Source: Pseudoduganella buxea
Lineage (GTDB): Bacteria > Pseudomonadota > Gammaproteobacteria > Burkholderiales > Burkholderiaceae_D
Length of the DNA: 59,245 nt
Direction: 5' to 3'
Assembly: GCF_009720835.1 (NCBI RefSeq)
Contig: NZ_WNKZ01000030.1
Span: forward strand, 1-59,245
Below are positions 46,340 through 55,684 of this stretch, piece after piece. The notes under the pieces were generated by a model. That model made no database searches, was not told the DNA's origin, and worked only from the letters and a program-made list of their open reading frames with translations. How positions within the stretch are numbered: position 1 is the stretch's first letter; each line of letters starts with the position of its first letter. The translations under genes and the position numbers were made by a program.

Positions 46340-46672
46340 GTGTTCATTTCCAACGCATATGCTCAAACCGCCGGCGCCGCCGACGCTTCGCTGATGGGCA
46401 ACCTGTCGACCTTCGTGCCGCTGATTCTGATGTTCGTGGTCATGTATTTCCTGATGATCCGTCCCCAGCAGAAACGCGCCAAGGAACAGAAAGCCATGAT
46501 GGACGCACTGGCCCGGGGCGACGAAGTCGTGACGGCAGGTGGCATCCTCGGCAAGGTGTCCAAGGTCAGCGACATCTACGTGACCGTTGAAATCGCGGCC
46601 GGTACCGAAATCGTCGTGCAGAAGGCGTCGATCACGACCCTGCTGCCGAAGGGTACGCTGAAAGGCCTGTAA
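46340..46672 (+). CDS. yajC: Preprotein translocase auxiliary subunit YajC
   Basis: 110 residues: one membrane helix (LSTFVPLILMFVVMYFLMI) followed by RPQQKRAKEQKAM and a small soluble domain (GDEVVTAGGILGKV). It associates with SecD and SecF at the Sec translocon. The start GTG 46340 is chosen because GGAG at 46330-46333 lies 6 bases upstream; the frame also opens at TTG 46328. Confidence 0.93.
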   Translation: MFISNAYAQTAGAADASLMGNLSTFVPLILMFVVMYFLMIRPQQKRAKEQKAMMDALARGDEVVTAGGILGKVSKVSDIYVTVEIAAGTEIVVQKASITTLLPKGTLKGL

Positions 46673-46763
46673 GACACGCGCGGGCGGCCTGGCCGCCCGT
46701 TTGCGTATCGACGCCCGCATCGAGGCCCGTTTCAACGCCAGTCTCACTAGAACGCTGAAGAAT

Positions 46764-48626
46764 ATGAACCGCTATCCTGTCTGGAAATACATCGTCATTG
46801 CCGTGGTCGTGCTGCTGGGTGCGCTCTACACGGCACCCAACTACTTCGGCGAATCCCCCGCTCTGCAGATCACCAGCGGCAAATCCACCGTCAAGGTCGA
46901 CAGCGCCGTCGCCGCCCGCGTCGCCGAGGTGCTGAAGGCGCAGAACCTGCCCGCCAGCGAAGTGACGCTGGACGAAGGCGCCAGCCACTCCGTGCGCGCC
47001 CGCTTTACCGATACCGACATCCAGTTCAAGGCCAAGCTGGCGCTGGAACGCGGCCTGAACACCGACCCGAACGACCCGACCTATATCGTCACCAACAACC
47101 TGCTGGCCAATACGCCGCAGTGGATGCAGAAGGTGCGCGCACTGCCGATGTACCTGGGCCTGGACTTGCGCGGCGGCGTGCACTTCCTGATGCAGGTCGA
47201 TACCAAGGCGGCCTTGAACAAGCGCATCCAGGGCTTCCAGGCGGCGATCCGCAGCCAACTGCGCGATACCAATGTACGCCACGCCGGCATCGAACGCGTT
47301 GGCGACGCCATCGTCGTCAAGTTCCGCGACGATGCCACCCGCCAGGCTGCCCGCAAGGCGCTGGCCGACATGGCCGAACTGACTTTCGTCGACGGCACCA
47401 GCGGAGCCGACCTGACCCTGACGGCCAGCATGAGCCCGGCCGCACTGAAGGCGGCGCTGGACAATGGCGTCAAGCAGAACATCGCCACCTTGTCCAAGCG
47501 CGTCAACGAACTGGGCGTGACCGAGCCGATCATCCAGCAGCAGGGCCTCGACCGCATCGTCGTGCAACTGCCCGGCGTGCAGGACGTGGCGCGTGCCAAG
47601 TCCATCATCGGCCGCACCGCCACCCTGGAAGTGCGCCTGGTCGACGAAACCGTCCCACGCGGCACCGAGATGAGCGCGTCGATTCCGTTCAACTCCGAGC
47701 TCTTCACGGTCGGCAAGAACGTCCCGGTCGTGCTGTCGAAGGACGTGATCCTGTCGGGTGACTACATTTCGTCCGCCACCGCCAGCTTCGACGAGAACCA
47801 GCAGCCGGCCGTGTCGATCGACCTGAATGGCGACGGCGGCCGCAAGATGCGCGAAGCGACCCGCAACAACGTGGGCAAGCTGATGGCCATCGTGCTGTTC
47901 GAGAAGGGCAAGCCGGAAGTGCTGTCGGTGGCCACCATCCAGGATGAGCTGGGCAGCCGCTTCCGCATCACGGGCATGGGCAATATCGAGAACTCGACCG
48001 AGCTGGCCCTGCTGCTGCGCTCCGGCGCCCTGTATGCGCCGATGGCCGTCATCGAGGAACGCCTGGTCGGTCCGCAACTGGGCGCCGAGAATATCGCGAA
48101 GGGCTTCAATGCGACGCTGTATGGTTTTGCTGCGATTGCGGTCTTCATGATCGCCTACTACATGCTGTTCGGTGTCTTTTCCGTGGTCGCGCTGGCGGTC
48201 AACGTGCTGCTGCTGGTTGCCATCCTGTCGATGATGCAGGCCACGCTGACCCTGCCCGGTATCGCGGCAATTGCGCTGGCGCTTGGCATGGCCATCGATG
48301 CCAACGTGCTGATCAACGAGCGTGTGCGGGAAGAGCTGCGCGCAGGCGCGTCGCCGCAGGCCGCCATTGCCGCAGGCTTCGAGCGTGCATGGGCCACGAT
48401 TCTCGACTCGAACGTGACGACCTTGATTGTCGGTCTGGCCCTGTTGATCTTCGGTTCGGGCCCTATCCGCGGCTTTGCCGTGGTTCACTGCCTCGGCATC
48501 CTGACGTCGATGTTCTCCGCCGTCTTCGTGTCGCGCGGCGTGGTCAACCTGTGGTATGGCCGCAAGAAGAAACTGCAATCGCTGTCGATCGGTACCGTCT
48601 GGGTACCCGGCCAGGCGACGAAGTAA
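46764..48626 (+). CDS. secD: Protein translocase subunit SecD
   Basis: 620 residues. The N-terminal membrane helix is followed by the large periplasmic P1 domain (YLGLDLRGGVHFLMQVD is the D1 motif), then six helices with the SecD/RND signature (IAALALG-type AIALALGMAIDANVLINERVRE). It uses the proton gradient to help release translocated proteins. ATG 46764 (MNRYPVWKY) has GAAG upstream; the frame extends to 46701 without family similarity. It is followed by secF after 33 bases. Confidence 0.95.
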   Translation: MNRYPVWKYIVIAVVVLLGALYTAPNYFGESPALQITSGKSTVKVDSAVAARVAEVLKAQNLPASEVTLDEGASHSVRARFTDTDIQFKAKLALERGLNTDPNDPTYIVTNNLLANTPQWMQKVRALPMYLGLDLRGGVHFLMQVDTKAALNKRIQGFQAAIRSQLRDTNVRHAGIERVGDAIVVKFRDDATRQAARKALADMAELTFVDGTSGADLTLTASMSPAALKAALDNGVKQNIATLSKRVNELGVTEPIIQQQGLDRIVVQLPGVQDVARAKSIIGRTATLEVRLVDETVPRGTEMSASIPFNSELFTVGKNVPVVLSKDVILSGDYISSATASFDENQQPAVSIDLNGDGGRKMREATRNNVGKLMAIVLFEKGKPEVLSVATIQDELGSRFRITGMGNIENSTELALLLRSGALYAPMAVIEERLVGPQLGAENIAKGFNATLYGFAAIAVFMIAYYMLFGVFSVVALAVNVLLLVAILSMMQATLTLPGIAAIALALGMAIDANVLINERVREELRAGASPQAAIAAGFERAWATILDSNVTTLIVGLALLIFGSGPIRGFAVVHCLGILTSMFSAVFVSRGVVNLWYGRKKKLQSLSIGTVWVPGQATK

Positions 48627-48659
48627 TCGCCAACGCATCAGATACAGCTAGAGGATTTC

Positions 48660-49682
48660 ATGGAATTTTTCCGCATTCAAAAAGACATCCCGTTCATGCG
48701 GCACGCGTTGGTGTTCAACGTGGTGTCGGTATTGACGTTCGTCGCCGCCGTGTTCTTCCTGTTCGACCGCGGGCTGCACCTGTCGATCGAATTCAAGGGT
48801 GGCACTGTCCTGGAAGTGAAGTACCCCCAGGCGGCAGAGCTGGAACGGATGCGACAGTCGCTGTCTGCCGCCGGCTTCGAGCACCCTGAGGTATCGACCT
48901 TCGGCACCGCCAGCGATGTGATGATCCGCCTGCCGATCATGCCGGGCTCCAGTTCGGATACGACATCGTCCCGGGCTTTCGACGCACTGTGCCGCTCGGA
49001 CCAGGGTACGCCACGTCACTTCGAGCAGGTCACCGCACAGGGCGAGCGTATCGCGCGCACCGCGTGCGTCAACGCAGCCGGCAAGGAACTGGTCTCACTG
49101 CAGCGGGTCGAGTTCGTCGGCCCCCAGGTGGGCGAAGAGCTGACGCAAAATGGCCTGAACGCGCTGGTCATGGTGATCGTCGGCGTGATGATCTACCTGG
49201 CAGTCCGGTTCGAGTGGAAGTTTGCCGTCGCGGCGATCATCGCGAACCTGCACGACGTGATCATCATCATGGGTTTCTTTGCATACTTCCAGTGGGAGTT
49301 CTCGCTGACGGTTCTTGCTGCGATCCTTGCGGTACTGGGTTACTCGGTCAACGAGTCGGTCGTGATCTTCGACCGGATCCGCGAGAACTTCCGCAAGCAG
49401 CGCAAGATGAGCGTGCACGAAGTGATCGACAACGCCATCACCAGTACGATTTCGCGCACCATCATCACCCATGCCTCGACTGAAATGTCGGTACTGGCGA
49501 TGCTGTTCCTGGGTGGCCCGGCGCTGCATTATTTTGCGCTGGCGCTGGCGATCGGCATCCTGTTCAGTATCTACTCGTCCGTGTTCGTGGCGGCCGCGAT
49601 CGCCATGTGGCTGGGCGTGAAGCGCGAAGACCTGATCAAGCCGGTCAAGGAAAAAGACGAAACGGATGGCGCGGTGGTGTAA
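48660..49682 (+). CDS. secF: Protein translocase subunit SecF
   Basis: 340 residues with six membrane helices. SecF motifs: GLHLSIEFKGGTVLEV, AAILAVLGYSVNESVVIFDRIRE and STISRTIITHASTEMSVLAM. Partner of SecD and YajC in the inner membrane. It ends the queA-tgt-yajC-secD-secF block and is followed by a strong terminator. Confidence 0.95.
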   Translation: MEFFRIQKDIPFMRHALVFNVVSVLTFVAAVFFLFDRGLHLSIEFKGGTVLEVKYPQAAELERMRQSLSAAGFEHPEVSTFGTASDVMIRLPIMPGSSSDTTSSRAFDALCRSDQGTPRHFEQVTAQGERIARTACVNAAGKELVSLQRVEFVGPQVGEELTQNGLNALVMVIVGVMIYLAVRFEWKFAVAAIIANLHDVIIIMGFFAYFQWEFSLTVLAAILAVLGYSVNESVVIFDRIRENFRKQRKMSVHEVIDNAITSTISRTIITHASTEMSVLAMLFLGGPALHYFALALAIGILFSIYSSVFVAAAIAMWLGVKREDLIKPVKEKDETDGAVV

Positions 49683-49704
49683 TCGCCGTGCTGCCGGTCA
49701 GTCG

Positions 49705-49731
49705 AGCCGCCCTTCGGGGCGGCTTTTTTTT
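49705..49731 (+). terminator. Rho-independent terminator after secF
   Basis: Stem AGCCGCC / GGCGGCT (49705-49711, 49718-49724) with a CTTCGG loop region and eight T, 23 bases after the secF stop. Confidence 0.88.
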
Positions 49732-49815
49732 GTCCGGCGCTTTCGGCGCCGATCCGCTTGCCAGGCCGATTTCTTGTTGACTTCGAAAAAATCCCTGATT
49801 ACACTGGAGTTCTGT

Positions 49816-49829
49816 TGATAGCGCTATCA
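49816..49829. promoter_or_regulatory. LacI-family operator upstream of the symporter gene
   Basis: TGATAGCGCTATCA, a perfect 14-bp palindrome with the CG centre typical of LacI/GalR-family sites, 122 bases before the symporter start. An identical copy lies at 54365-54378 beside gntK. The regulator gene at 54499-55527 is the natural candidate to bind both. Confidence 0.75.
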
Positions 49830-49950
49830 TTGCGCTGAAAAGTCCGATGGGCGAGCCGGCCGCGCTTGAACGGCTCGTTTTTACTGTGCGGACGAGCCGG
49901 GCGGCTCGTCCGCGCAGCCTTTTTGCGATTCCACAAAAATGAAGGTGGCG

Positions 49951-51315
49951 ATGGCCGATCCGAATGCGTTGTCATGGCGGGAAAGAATCAGCTACGGCGT
50001 GGCCGACATGGGCTTCAATTTTTACTGGGCCAATATCGCCACCTTCCTGCTGATCTTCTACACGGACGTGTTCGGCATCTCGGCGGCCGCCGCCGCGTCG
50101 ATGATGTTCGCGATCAAGCTGGTCAACGCCTTCACCGATCCGCTGATCGGCGCGCTGGCCGACCGCACGACGACGCGCTTCGGCAAATTCCGGCCCTATC
50201 TGATCTGGGCCGCGCTGCCGCTGGGCGCGGCCGCCGTGCTGACCTACACGACCCCGGACCTGGACCATGACGGCAAGCTGGCCTGGGCCTACGGCAGCTA
50301 CCTCCTGATGATGGTCTGCTACACCGCCATCAACATTCCCTACAACGCGCTGTCGGGCGTGATGTCGGCCGATCCGCAGGAGCGCTCGACCATCAACGGC
50401 CTGCGCTTCATCTGCGCCTTTGGCGGCAGCACCCTGGTGACGGCCGCCACGCCCGCCCTGGTGGCCTGGCTGGGGCAGGGCGACGAGAAGGTGGGCTGGC
50501 AGCTGACGATGGCGATATGGGCCGTGGCGGCCTCGCTGCTGTTCCTCGTCGCCTTCGCCAACACGCGCGAGCGCATTGCGCCGCCGCCGGGGCAGCAGTC
50601 GAACGTGTGGCAGGACGTGCGCGACCTGTCCCGCAACGGACCGTGGCTGGTGCTGTTCTTCCTGGCCCTGATCATCATGGTGACGATCACGCTGCGCACC
50701 ACGACGGCGGCTTACTACTTCAAGTATTTCGTCGGCCGGCCCGAGCTGATGGCCAGCTTCGTGCCCACGTATATGGTCGCTGCCGCCTTCGGGGCCGCCG
50801 CCACGCCATTGCTGACGCGCTTTATCGACAAGAAGACGCTGATGATCGTCCTGATGTCGCTGTCGGCCGTGCTGTCGGCCGCCTTCTTCGCCATCGGACC
50901 GGACCAGGTCTGGCTGATGTTCGTGCTGCAGGGGGCACTGGGACTGGTGCTGGGGCCGAAGTCGCCGCTGGCCTTTTCGATGTATGCCGACACGGCCGAC
51001 TACACGGAATGGCGCACGGGGCGGCGCGCCACCGCCATGACGTTCGCCGCCGCCACCTTCTCGCAAAAGCTCGGCACGGCCGTGGCGGTGGCCGTCATCG
51101 GCACCTTGTTTACCACCTTGGGCTATGTGCCGAACGCGGCGCAGAATACGGGCTCGCAGGCCGGCATCGTCTGGCTGATGTCCTTGATTCCCGCCGTGTT
51201 CGCGCTGCTGGCCGTGGCCGTGATGTGCTGCTACCAGCTGGACGGCACGCGCCTGAAGGCGATCCAGGCCGAGCTGGCCGCGCGCAAGCTGATCCCGTCC
51301 CACCCCGTTGCATGA
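49951..51315 (+). CDS. GPH-family sugar/glycoside:cation symporter (MFS), probable cellobionate importer
   Basis: 454 residues, twelve membrane helices, GPH (MelB-like) family. Features: [27 protein letters not shown] at the N terminus including the cation-site Asp region, and [21 protein letters not shown] typical of the family's loop 2-3. Start ATG 49951 is preferred because GAAGGTG precedes it; ATG 49939 in frame is possible. The stop overlaps in part with the start region of the GH94 gene. Context (phosphorylase, gluconokinase, shared operator) suggests uptake of cellobionic acid or a related disaccharide. Confidence 0.85.
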   Translation: MADPNALSWRERISYGVADMGFNFYWANIATFLLIFYTDVFGISAAAAASMMFAIKLVNAFTDPLIGALADRTTTRFGKFRPYLIWAALPLGAAAVLTYTTPDLDHDGKLAWAYGSYLLMMVCYTAINIPYNALSGVMSADPQERSTINGLRFICAFGGSTLVTAATPALVAWLGQGDEKVGWQLTMAIWAVAASLLFLVAFANTRERIAPPPGQQSNVWQDVRDLSRNGPWLVLFFLALIIMVTITLRTTTAAYYFKYFVGRPELMASFVPTYMVAAAFGAAATPLLTRFIDKKTLMIVLMSLSAVLSAAFFAIGPDQVWLMFVLQGALGLVLGPKSPLAFSMYADTADYTEWRTGRRATAMTFAAATFSQKLGTAVAVAVIGTLFTTLGYVPNAAQNTGSQAGIVWLMSLIPAVFALLAVAVMCCYQLDGTRLKAIQAELAARKLIPSHPVA

Positions 51316-51326
51316 TGGAGAAGTCG

Positions 51327-53690
51327 ATGTCGTCCCACGTATTACGCCCGGCCGATGCCGGTCAACGCTATGAACTGTCCTCGCCCACGGCGATGCCGCG
51401 CGCCGCCGGCTTCCTGTGGAACCGCCGCATGATGATCCAGGTGACCTGCCGCGGCTACGCGGTGGCCCAGTTCATGCAGCCGGAGCCGGCCAAGTACGCC
51501 CATGCGCCGAACCTGGAAGCGAAGACCTTCATGCAGCCGGAGCAGGGGTATTACGCGCACCATCCGGGCCGCTTCTTCTACATCAAGGACGACGAGACGG
51601 GCGAGCTGTTCTCGGCGCCATACGAGCCGGTGCGCGCACCACTGGCGCGTTTTACCTTCTCGGCCGGGAAAAGCGACCTGGGGTGGACCGTCGAGCACCT
51701 GGGCATCCGCGTCGAGCTGATCATGAGCCTGCCCATGGACGACGTCGTCGAACTGTGGTCGCTGCGGGTGACGAACGTCTCGGGCCGGCCGCGTCGTCTC
51801 AGCATCTATCCCTACTTCCCCATCGGCTACATGTCGTGGATGAACCAGTCGGCCGAATACCGGCCCGACCTGGGCGGCATTGTCGCCAGCAGCGTCACGC
51901 CTTACCAGAAGGTGGCGGACTACTTCAAGCAGAAGGACTTCAAGGACAAGACGTATTTCCTGTGCGAGCGCGCGCCCGATTCCTGGGAGACGGCGCAGGA
52001 AGCGTTCGAGGGCGAGGGCGGCCTGCATGCGCCCACGGCACTGCAGGGCGAGACGCTGGCCGGTGGCGACGCCCGCTACGAGACGCCGGCGGCCGTCGTG
52101 CAGTACCGCGTGGCGCTGGCCGATGGCGCGGCCGAGGACTACCGCTTCCTGTTCGGCCCCGCCTTCGACGATGCAGAGATCGCGGCGCTGCGCGACAGGT
52201 ACCTGGGCGAAGCCCCGTTCGCCCGGGCGCGCGCCGAGTATGCCGACTATATCGCCCAGGGCGCCGGCTGCCTCGTCATCGATACCCCGGACGCGGAACT
52301 GGACAACTTCGTCAACCACTGGCTGCCGCGCCAGGTCTACTACCACGGCGACGTCAACCGCCTGACCACCGACCCGCAGACGCGCAACTACCTGCAGGAC
52401 AATATGGGCATGACCTTCGTGCGCCCGGCCACGGCGCGCGCCGCCTTCCTGCACGCGCTGTCGCAGCAGGAGGCGACGGGCGCGATGCCGGACGGGATAT
52501 TGCTGGTCGACGGGGCCGAACTGAAGTACATCAACCAGGTGCCGCACACGGACCATTGCGTCTGGCTGCCCGTCTGCCTGAAGGCCTACCTGGACGAGAC
52601 GGCCGACTGGGCGCTGCTGGACGAAGCCGTGCAGGCGGCCGACGGCAGCACGCTGACGGTGGCGCAGCGCATCGGCCGGGCGATGGACTGGCTGCTGACC
52701 GAGCGCGACGAACGGGGCCTGTCCTTCATCGCGCAGGGCGACTGGTGCGACCCGATGAACATGGTGGGCTACAAGGGCCGTGGCGTGTCGGGCTGGCTGA
52801 CGGTGGCCGCCGCCTACGCCTTGAAGCTGTGGGGCAACATGTGCGCGCAGCACGGTGATGCCACGGGCGCTGCCCGCTTCCACGACGGCGCGCGCCAGCT
52901 GAACGATGCGGCCAACCGCCACCTGTGGGACGGCCGCTGGTTCGCGCGCGGCATTACCGACGACGGTGTCGTGTTCGGCGTGAAGGACGATGCCGAAGGG
53001 CGCATCTGGCTCAATCCCCAGGCGTGGTCGATGCTGTCCGGCGCCGCCAGCGACGCCCAGCGTGCCCTGATGCTGGAAGAAGTGGAGCGCCAGTTGCACA
53101 CGCCATATGGCGTGCAGATGTTCGCGCCGCCGTATTCGGTCATGCGCGACGACGTCGGCCGCGTCACGCAAAAGCACCCCGGCTCGGCCGAGAACGGCGC
53201 CGTCTACAACCATGCCGCCGCCTTCTACATCTACAGCCTGTACACGGTGGACGAAGGCGACCGCGCCTACGACCTGCTGCGCCGGATGATTCCCGGACCG
53301 GGCGAGGACGACTACCTGCGGCGTGGCCAGCTGCCCATCTTCATCCCGAATTACTATCGGGGCGCATGGCGCGAGTACCCCCGCACGGCGGGCCGCTCCA
53401 GCCAGTTGTTCAATACGGGCACCGTGTCGTGGATCTACCGCTGCGTGGTCGAAGGCCTGTGCGGCCTGCACGGCGACGCCGAAGGCCTGCGCATTGCACC
53501 CCGGCTGCCGCAAGGCTGGCCCGGCATGCACGCCATCCGCCAGTTCCGCGGCGCCACGTTCGAGGTCACCATCAAGCGCACGGGCCGTGAAGGCATCGCC
53601 GTGCGCTGCGACGGCGAACTGCTGGCCGCACCGCATATCGCCGGCATCGAACCGGGCCGCCGCTACCGGCTCGACGTCGAAGTGCCGTAG
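51327..53690 (+). CDS. GH94 phosphorylase, probable cellobionic acid phosphorylase
   Basis: 787 residues, about the size of characterised cellobionic acid phosphorylases. The N-terminal beta-sandwich is followed by a helical barrel with the general-acid Asp region [12 protein letters not shown] in place of the GDWND of cellobiose phosphorylases. This, and the adjacent gluconokinase, point to 4-O-glucosyl-gluconate plus phosphate giving glucose 1-phosphate and gluconate. Cellobiose or chitobiose phosphorylase activity is less likely but possible. ATG 51327 follows GGAGAAG; two ATGs at 51312 and 51315 are in the same frame. Translationally linked to the symporter gene. No signal peptide, so cytoplasmic. 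Confidence 0.8.
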   Translation: MSSHVLRPADAGQRYELSSPTAMPRAAGFLWNRRMMIQVTCRGYAVAQFMQPEPAKYAHAPNLEAKTFMQPEQGYYAHHPGRFFYIKDDETGELFSAPYEPVRAPLARFTFSAGKSDLGWTVEHLGIRVELIMSLPMDDVVELWSLRVTNVSGRPRRLSIYPYFPIGYMSWMNQSAEYRPDLGGIVASSVTPYQKVADYFKQKDFKDKTYFLCERAPDSWETAQEAFEGEGGLHAPTALQGETLAGGDARYETPAAVVQYRVALADGAAEDYRFLFGPAFDDAEIAALRDRYLGEAPFARARAEYADYIAQGAGCLVIDTPDAELDNFVNHWLPRQVYYHGDVNRLTTDPQTRNYLQDNMGMTFVRPATARAAFLHALSQQEATGAMPDGILLVDGAELKYINQVPHTDHCVWLPVCLKAYLDETADWALLDEAVQAADGSTLTVAQRIGRAMDWLLTERDERGLSFIAQGDWCDPMNMVGYKGRGVSGWLTVAAAYALKLWGNMCAQHGDATGAARFHDGARQLNDAANRHLWDGRWFARGITDDGVVFGVKDDAEGRIWLNPQAWSMLSGAASDAQRALMLEEVERQLHTPYGVQMFAPPYSVMRDDVGRVTQKHPGSAENGAVYNHAAAFYIYSLYTVDEGDRAYDLLRRMIPGPGEDDYLRRGQLPIFIPNYYRGAWREYPRTAGRSSQLFNTGTVSWIYRCVVEGLCGLHGDAEGLRIAPRLPQGWPGMHAIRQFRGATFEVTIKRTGREGIAVRCDGELLAAPHIAGIEPGRRYRLDVEVP

Positions 53691-53717
53691 CGCCACTGCA
53701 ATCCGGTGTTCGCACTT

Positions 53718-53801
53718 CGGTGTCAGGCACCGGTTCTCGAGCAATGAAATCAGGAAGGCTGCCTGCCCGGTACGGGCGGCAGATTCGGTGTCCGGCGCCG
53801 G
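53718..53801. repeat. Two imperfect copies of a 16-base dyad element
   Basis: CGGTGTCAGGCACCGG at 53718-53733 and CGGTGTCCGGCGCCGG at 53786-53801 differ at two positions and each can fold on itself. They lie in the convergent gap between GH94 and gntK. GGTGTC/GGCACC-type elements look like dispersed intergenic repeats; whole-genome copies could not be counted. Confidence 0.35.
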
Positions 53802-53825
53802 GTGCCGGGGACGCCGCCGTGGGCC

Positions 53826-54362
53826 TCAGCGTGTGACGATCTCGTCCACCAGCCGGGGCACGGGGAAGCGGATGTCGAGCTGCAAGCCCGCTTCGTCGTC
53901 CTGCAGCGGTTCCAGCGCGGCCAGCTGGCTGTCCAGCAGCGACAGCGGCATATAGTGGCCCTTGCGGGCGGCCATGCGTTCGGCGATCAGTTCCTTGCTG
54001 CCGGCCAGGTGGGCGAAGCGCAGACGCGGGTCGGCCTGGCGCAGCAGGTCGCGGTAGCGCCGTTTCAGCGCGGAGCACGACAGCACGATGCCCTGCCCCG
54101 ATTCGACAGCCGCGCGGATCTGGCCCTGCAGCTGCGCCAGCCAGTGCACGCGGTCGCTGTCCGTCAGCGGCGTGCCCGATGCCATTTTCGCCACGTTCTC
54201 CGGCGAGTGATACTGGTCGCCTTCCACGAACGGCACGTCGAGCGCCTTCGCCAGCGCGATGCCTACGGCGCTCTTGCCGCAGCCGCTTACGCCCATCACC
54301 ACCCAGCGCGGTGGCGCGCCGTTACCGCCGGTTTCCCGGTTCCCGCCAATGTCTTGATTCAT
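53826..54362 (-). CDS. gntK: Gluconokinase
   Basis: 178 residues, GntK type. P-loop MGVSGCGKSAVG (residues 23-34), GDQYHSPENVAKMASGTPL and LSCSALKRRYRDLLR are the family signatures. It phosphorylates gluconate to 6-phosphogluconate, which enters the Entner-Doudoroff or pentose phosphate pathway. Here it would use the gluconate released by the GH94 enzyme. ATG 54362 is used; there is no Shine-Dalgarno, and the LacI-type operator begins only 2 bases upstream of the ATG, so repression would be very direct and the mRNA leader very short. Confidence 0.9.
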   Translation of the reverse strand: MNQDIGGNRETGGNGAPPRWVVMGVSGCGKSAVGIALAKALDVPFVEGDQYHSPENVAKMASGTPLTDSDRVHWLAQLQGQIRAAVESGQGIVLSCSALKRRYRDLLRQADPRLRFAHLAGSKELIAERMAARKGHYMPLSLLDSQLAALEPLQDDEAGLQLDIRFPVPRLVDEIVTR

Positions 54363-54364
54363 TC

Positions 54365-54378
54365 TGATAGCGCTATCA
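54365..54378. promoter_or_regulatory. LacI-family operator at gntK
   Basis: TGATAGCGCTATCA, identical over 14 bases to the site at 49816-49829. It directly precedes the gntK start codon, so bound repressor would cover the transcription start or the initiation region. Confidence 0.75.
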
Positions 54379-54498
54379 CAAAAAATGCCAGTCTAATGGA
54401 AGCGCGCCGATTGCTCAAGCGCCCTGCGCAAGTGCTCGGTCGGAAAATTCCGGGACTGTCCCGGAATCTGCGCAAGCTGCTGGGAAAATGCCACGCTG

Positions 54499-55527
54499 TC
54501 AGGCGCTTTCCCGCGCCATCAGGGTAAAGCCCAGGTCGACGTGTGTCTGGGCCGCCGGTTCGCCCCGGATCGCCGCGCGCAGCATCGTGGCGGCCTCGTA
54601 GCCGATGCGGTAGCGTGGCGTGCCGACGGTGGTCAGGGACGGCTTCATCCAGGCCGATGCCGGCAGGTCGTTGAAGCCGGCAATCGCCAGCTGCTCGGGC
54701 ACGGCGATGCCGCGCCGCTGGCACTGGTAGACCGCGCCGTGGGCCAGGTCGTCGTTGCAGCAGAAGATGGCGTCGCAGTCCGGCACCTTGGCCAGCATGC
54801 GGCCCAGCAGTTCCGCGCCCAGTGCGATGGTGGACGGGTCGGGCACCATCAGCTCCAGCCGGGGATCGGCCAGGCCGGCATCGTGCATGGCCTTGCGGTA
54901 GCCTTCGCAGCGCTTCAGGGTGCGCTCGTCCAACTGGGCGCCGATGAAGCCGATGCGCTTCCTGCCCTTTTCGATCAGGTAGCGCGTCATCGTGTAGCCG
55001 GCGTCGAACTGGGAGAAGCCCACGCACAGCTGCGTCGGGTCGTCCGACAGGTCCATCATCGACACCACCGGCACTTTCGACGTCGCCAGCATCTGCTGCA
55101 CGCGCGCGCTGTGCGTCAGGCCGGAGAGCAGGAAGCCGTCCGGATTGGACTGCATATAAATATTGAGCAGCTTTTCCTCTTCCGCATCCGAGTAGCGCGT
55201 GTTGCCGATCAGGAGCTGGTAGTTGTCGGCGTCCAGCACGTCCTGGATGCCCTGCAGTACGGCGGTGAACACGGTGTTCGACAGCGACGGCACCAGCACC
55301 ACGATCACGTTCGACTGGGCCGACGCCAGCGCCCGCGCGGCCCGGTTCGGCACATAGCCCAGTTCCTGCACGGCTTGTTCGACGCGCTGGCGCAGCACGG
55401 CCGACACCAGGTCGGGCTGGTTGATCGCGCGCGAGGCCGTCATCGGCGCGACGCCGGCCAGTGCGGCCACGTCGCTCAGGGTGACGCGGCCGCTGGCGCG
55501 GCTGCGGGGGGAGGGGCTTTTGCTCAT
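54499..55527 (-). CDS. LacI-family transcriptional regulator (GntR-like), probable cellobionate/gluconate regulator
   Basis: 342 residues. N-terminal helix-turn-helix VTLSDVAALAGVAPMTASRAIN and hinge RAARALASAQSN, followed by a periplasmic-binding-protein fold. The GVAPMTASRAIN recognition helix resembles the gluconate repressor group. It lies 136 bases upstream of gntK on the same strand and is the likely ligand of the two identical palindromes. ATG 55527 (MSKSPSP) is preferred; the open frame extends further upstream without domain content. The effector is probably gluconate, cellobionate or 6-phosphogluconate. Confidence 0.88.
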   Translation of the reverse strand: MSKSPSPRSRASGRVTLSDVAALAGVAPMTASRAINQPDLVSAVLRQRVEQAVQELGYVPNRAARALASAQSNVIVVLVPSLSNTVFTAVLQGIQDVLDADNYQLLIGNTRYSDAEEEKLLNIYMQSNPDGFLLSGLTHSARVQQMLATSKVPVVSMMDLSDDPTQLCVGFSQFDAGYTMTRYLIEKGRKRIGFIGAQLDERTLKRCEGYRKAMHDAGLADPRLELMVPDPSTIALGAELLGRMLAKVPDCDAIFCCNDDLAHGAVYQCQRRGIAVPEQLAIAGFNDLPASAWMKPSLTTVGTPRYRIGYEAATMLRAAIRGEPAAQTHVDLGFTLMARESA

Positions 55528-55651
55528 CAAGTTATCGTTTTCGTTAGCGGCGCTGATCAGGGCTGGATTTCGCCATGAATCGCCCGGGCTGTCAATTATC
55601 GCCGCTCCCGGCGATCCACCGTGGATTTGACGCCCTGCGCCGCCGTGTGGG

Positions 55652-55665
55652 AAGATATTTATCTT
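55652..55665. promoter_or_regulatory. Perfect palindrome upstream of the FRG-WYL pair
   Basis: AAGATA-TT-TATCTT is a perfect dyad ending 19 bases before the FRG gene ATG. TTGACG at 55627-55632 could be a -35 with the -10 inside the dyad. It is a candidate operator for the WYL regulator encoded by the second gene. Confidence 0.45.
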
Positions 55666-55684
55666 ATTGCAAGACACGCGCGCC

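Noticed and set aside
46701..46763. Upstream extension of secD
   Set aside because: The extra 21 codons have no similarity to SecD N termini; ATG 46764 starts the expected RYPVWKY membrane helix.
54541..55578. 345-codon rightward open frame opposite the LacI regulator
   Set aside because: His/Gln/Arg-rich shadow of the LacI gene with no domain.
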